In this document: one piece after another, positions 62,124-64,000 of the stretch
Layout: every line of letters begins with the position of its first letter
How positions within the stretch are numbered: position 1 is the first letter of the stretch
Assembly: GCF_019976755.1 (NCBI RefSeq)
Contig: NZ_AP023441.1
Location: 5,143,501 to 5,207,500 of the forward strand
DNA from: Nostoc sp. MS1
Lineage (GTDB): Bacteria > Cyanobacteriota > Cyanobacteriia > Cyanobacteriales > Nostocaceae
DNA length: 64,000 bases
Direction of reading: 5' to 3'
The notes under the pieces: model-generated
Seen by the model: only the letters and a program-made list of their open reading frames with translations
Told to the model about the DNA's origin: nothing
The model's database searches: none
Program-made: the position numbers and the translations under genes

Positions 62124-63329
62124 TCAAGTTCTGACAAAGTTAGAGGGGTTTTGATCTAGTCGGTGTTTAGTGGGAATAGGTTCTGGCTGCCCATCACCCA
62201 CAAGGGCTGCGGTTCTCTCCAAAGATTCCCTCAATCGCTTGGCTGCGTAGATGGACATATCTCGCGGTACATTAATGCGATCGCGCAGATATCTTAGGGC
62301 GACATCAGATCCCGATGGAGGTACACAGTCAACGCCTGTCATCATGTGTGTTAAAGCACAACGTAGAGCTTGATCAAACAATTTATCATCTAAGGGGTTG
62401 ACGCGGATAATATTGATCCGGTGTTCAATAGTTCTTTGAAGTGCTTCCATGCGGGAGTTTTCGGGTTCTGGATAAGTCACATCTGGTAGACCGAACCAGG
62501 GGCCGTGATCTACCCGCGCTTTATTGATCAGCATCTGGGGTTCGCCATTTTCCCAACAGCCCCCCATTTGGGGCGGCAAATCATGTACGTGGGTGTGAAA
62601 GTCACTCTGTGTACCGCAGTAGGTCGGTCGGGTTTCCATTGCCGCAAACCATGCGTTTAAGCGAGGGTTTTCCTCCCGCAGTGAGTAGCCCTTGTAGTAG
62701 TAAAGACTCGCATTCATTCGTTCTACATAAGGCGTAAAAATGACATCAACGATGCCAAAGCTTTCTAGAAAATAAGGGCTTGGGGTGCGACCTAGTGCCT
62801 CCTCGACCTTAGCTACCACTGTGACAAATTGTTCTCTATTGCGTTTTTCTTGTTGAGGGGAAATTGCTGGATAGCACAGCCAAGCGCACCAAGCTCTAAA
62901 TAAAAGTCGTTCTAATTGACGTAGAGGGATTACCGTGGGGTCTTCCATCCCTTGGCTCAACGCTCCAAAAACCTTTTCCAAAGCGATCAAAATGTCATCG
63001 CTTTCCTTAATAATCCGTCCATCTAGCTCAATCGCCGGGAGCATACCTGATGGAACCTTACGTTTGTACCAACTTTCTTTCTCCCCGTAGCAGAACATTG
63101 TCACTTTTTCGATGCGGTAGGGGATCTGTTTTTCCTCTAGCCATAACCAAACTTTTTGACAGTAAGGACACCAGGCATGGTTATCGCGGTACAGCGTTAC
63201 CCGTACCTCAGATTCGGGCTGACCAAACAAGCGCAACCGGGCTTTAGCGTTGGTAAGACCATTAACAGTATCTATTTGATAGTTCGTGAGGGTTTCTAGT
63301 TCTTGCCAGCTTAAGGGTGCGGTAGTCAT
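62124..63329 (-). CDS. Glutathione S-transferase family protein
   Basis: A 401-residue enzyme. A thioredoxin-like N-domain has CPYC (Cys 54, Cys 57) in HAWCPYCQKVWLWL and VPSGMLPAIELDG with the cis-Pro; a helical GST C-domain follows (EALGRTPSPYFLESFGIVDV). About 150 extra C-terminal residues are typical of a cyanobacterial and plant branch. Reductase or deglutathionylation chemistry is more likely than classic conjugation because of the two Cys residues. Confidence 0.88.
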   Translation of the reverse strand: MTTAPLSWQELETLTNYQIDTVNGLTNAKARLRLFGQPESEVRVTLYRDNHAWCPYCQKVWLWLEEKQIPYRIEKVTMFCYGEKESWYKRKVPSGMLPAIELDGRIIKESDDILIALEKVFGALSQGMEDPTVIPLRQLERLLFRAWCAWLCYPAISPQQEKRNREQFVTVVAKVEEALGRTPSPYFLESFGIVDVIFTPYVERMNASLYYYKGYSLREENPRLNAWFAAMETRPTYCGTQSDFHTHVHDLPPQMGGCWENGEPQMLINKARVDHGPWFGLPDVTYPEPENSRMEALQRTIEHRINIIRVNPLDDKLFDQALRCALTHMMTGVDCVPPSGSDVALRYLRDRINVPRDMSIYAAKRLRESLERTAALVGDGQPEPIPTKHRLDQNPSNFVRT

Positions 63330-63531
63330 AGGGTGATTTGCATAGGACTATTCTTAGGACTTTTCTTGACTCTACAATATTTTGAACGTACCACCAATTA
63401 TAGCCGCAGGCTTAGTTGGGGATTCATGTGCTAAAAAGCTATAAGACTTCTCAACCCGTCGGTCACAAGCTTTAGGGAAACCAGCTAAATGGATAATATT
63501 CAGTATGGTTTTACCTTTTTTGAATTGGAGC

Positions 63532-63581
63532 ATTCGCGTAGCGTCTCCGTTCGCAGAGCGTCCCGTAGGGAAGGAGAAGCG
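63532..63581. repeat. Dispersed palindromic repeat (TTCGCGTAGCGTC...CCGTAGGG)
   Basis: TTCGCGTAGCGTCTCCGTTC, then CGCAGAGCGTCCCGTAGGGA in the GST-DUF547 spacer; it shares its core with 31551-31582 and 58452-58487. Confidence 0.75.
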
Positions 63582-63617
63582 ACTTGACGTAAAATTGTTT
63601 TTCTCACCGATTTACTT

Positions 63618-64000
63618 ATGATTGATTTTGAAATTTGGGATCAGCTTTTGCGTCAATATGTTGATGCACAGGGTAGAGTTAATTATCAGGCATGGAAAAC
63701 AGAACAACCTCATGCACTTAATCAATGGTTACAGCATTACCAAAATCGGCAGATTGAATCTAACCTAAATAATTTAGAACAGTTAGCATTATGGATTAAC
63801 CTCTACAATGCTTTTACTATTTCCACAATTTTAGAACGATATCCTCTAGATTCAATTTTACCTCGATTTCTGGGTATTCCTAATTGGCTCGGTTTCTTAT
63901 GGTTCTTTCAAAGGAAGGCTTATTACATTTTTGGAGAGCATTACAGTTTAGGACAAATTGAGCATCAAATTCTTAGAGATAAATTACAGGAACCTCGAAT
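63618..64000 (+). CDS. DUF547 family protein (cut by window end)
   Basis: The first 127 codons of a DUF547 protein: IDFEIWDQLLRQYVDAQGRV, ALWINLYNAFTISTILERYP and YSLGQIEHQILRDKLQEPR follow the family pattern. The frame is open to the last base, so the C-terminal half is missing only because the window ends. The family may be a transglutaminase-like or peptidase relative of unknown role. Confidence 0.85.
   Translation, partial: MIDFEIWDQLLRQYVDAQGRVNYQAWKTEQPHALNQWLQHYQNRQIESNLNNLEQLALWINLYNAFTISTILERYPLDSILPRFLGIPNWLGFLWFFQRKAYYIFGEHYSLGQIEHQILRDKLQEPR

Noticed and set aside
61771..62154. 127-codon hydrophobic frame on the plus strand
   Set aside because: It overlaps the signal region of the phosphodiester glycosidase and the end of the GST gene in antisense and has no start signal.

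Overview
The window looks like chromosome from a filamentous, heterocyst-forming cyanobacterium of the Nostoc/Anabaena/Trichormus group. The evidence is frequent GCGATCGC (HIP1) palindromes, arrays of 7-bp tandem repeats (STRR type: CCCACTC, GGGAGTG, TTAGTCA, TTTTGAA), dispersed palindromic repeats with a TTCGCGTAGCGTC core, and typical gene families (LL-diaminopimelate aminotransferase, WD40 ATPases, giant hybrid kinases, split UPF0016 proteins). No rRNA, tRNA, CRISPR array, insertion sequence or prophage was seen.

Layout. 1-5.8 kb: a 1614-residue hybrid histidine kinase that also has an OmpR-type DNA-binding domain, a lone receiver protein and an S4 RNA-binding protein. 5.8-19.3 kb, all on the minus strand: a CHAT-TIR-ATPase gene overlapping an ATPase-coiled-coil-WD40 gene, then a GNAT acetyltransferase, two short-chain dehydrogenases, a flavin monooxygenase and a stand-alone adenylation-carrier-thioesterase enzyme. 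The first two genes look like an NLR-like conflict or cell-death system; the last four look like a small natural-product cluster. 19.6-31.4 kb: mixed housekeeping and accessory genes (dipeptidase E, DUF1838, AbrB-type membrane protein, NTF2-like, Lin0512, APH-type kinase, glycosyltransferase, Uma2 nuclease, dapL, site-2 protease). 31.6-38.2 kb: a NarL-type two-component pair, an EmrA/EmrB-like efflux pair and trmB.

38.2-45.6 kb: an SDR, then a MOSC/alkyltransferase-like fusion head to head with a SprT-like metalloprotease (21 bp between starts) followed by two small genes, an MFS transporter, an exported protein, and an ARMT1-like phosphatase paired with an alpha/beta hydrolase. 45.8-53.6 kb: one 2598-residue presumably secreted protein combining endonuclease/phosphatase, phytase, esterase-like phytase and two GDPD domains, probably for organic phosphate scavenging. 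53.7-64 kb: a glutamate-receptor-like channel, an FAD monooxygenase, two half-size UPF0016 manganese/cation exchangers, a spore-photoproduct-lyase-like radical SAM protein, an alpha/beta hydrolase, small exported and membrane proteins, a phosphodiester glycosidase, a glutathione S-transferase and a DUF547 gene cut by the window edge.

The strongest candidate for an undescribed system is the CHAT-TIR-ATPase / ATPase-WD40 pair (13.0-19.3 kb). A second theme is repeats acting on genes: heptamer arrays and palindromic repeats sit in frame inside coding regions, provide stop codons for four genes and a start codon for one, and lie inside a terminator-like stem. All functional calls rest on motifs read by eye; no database search was run.
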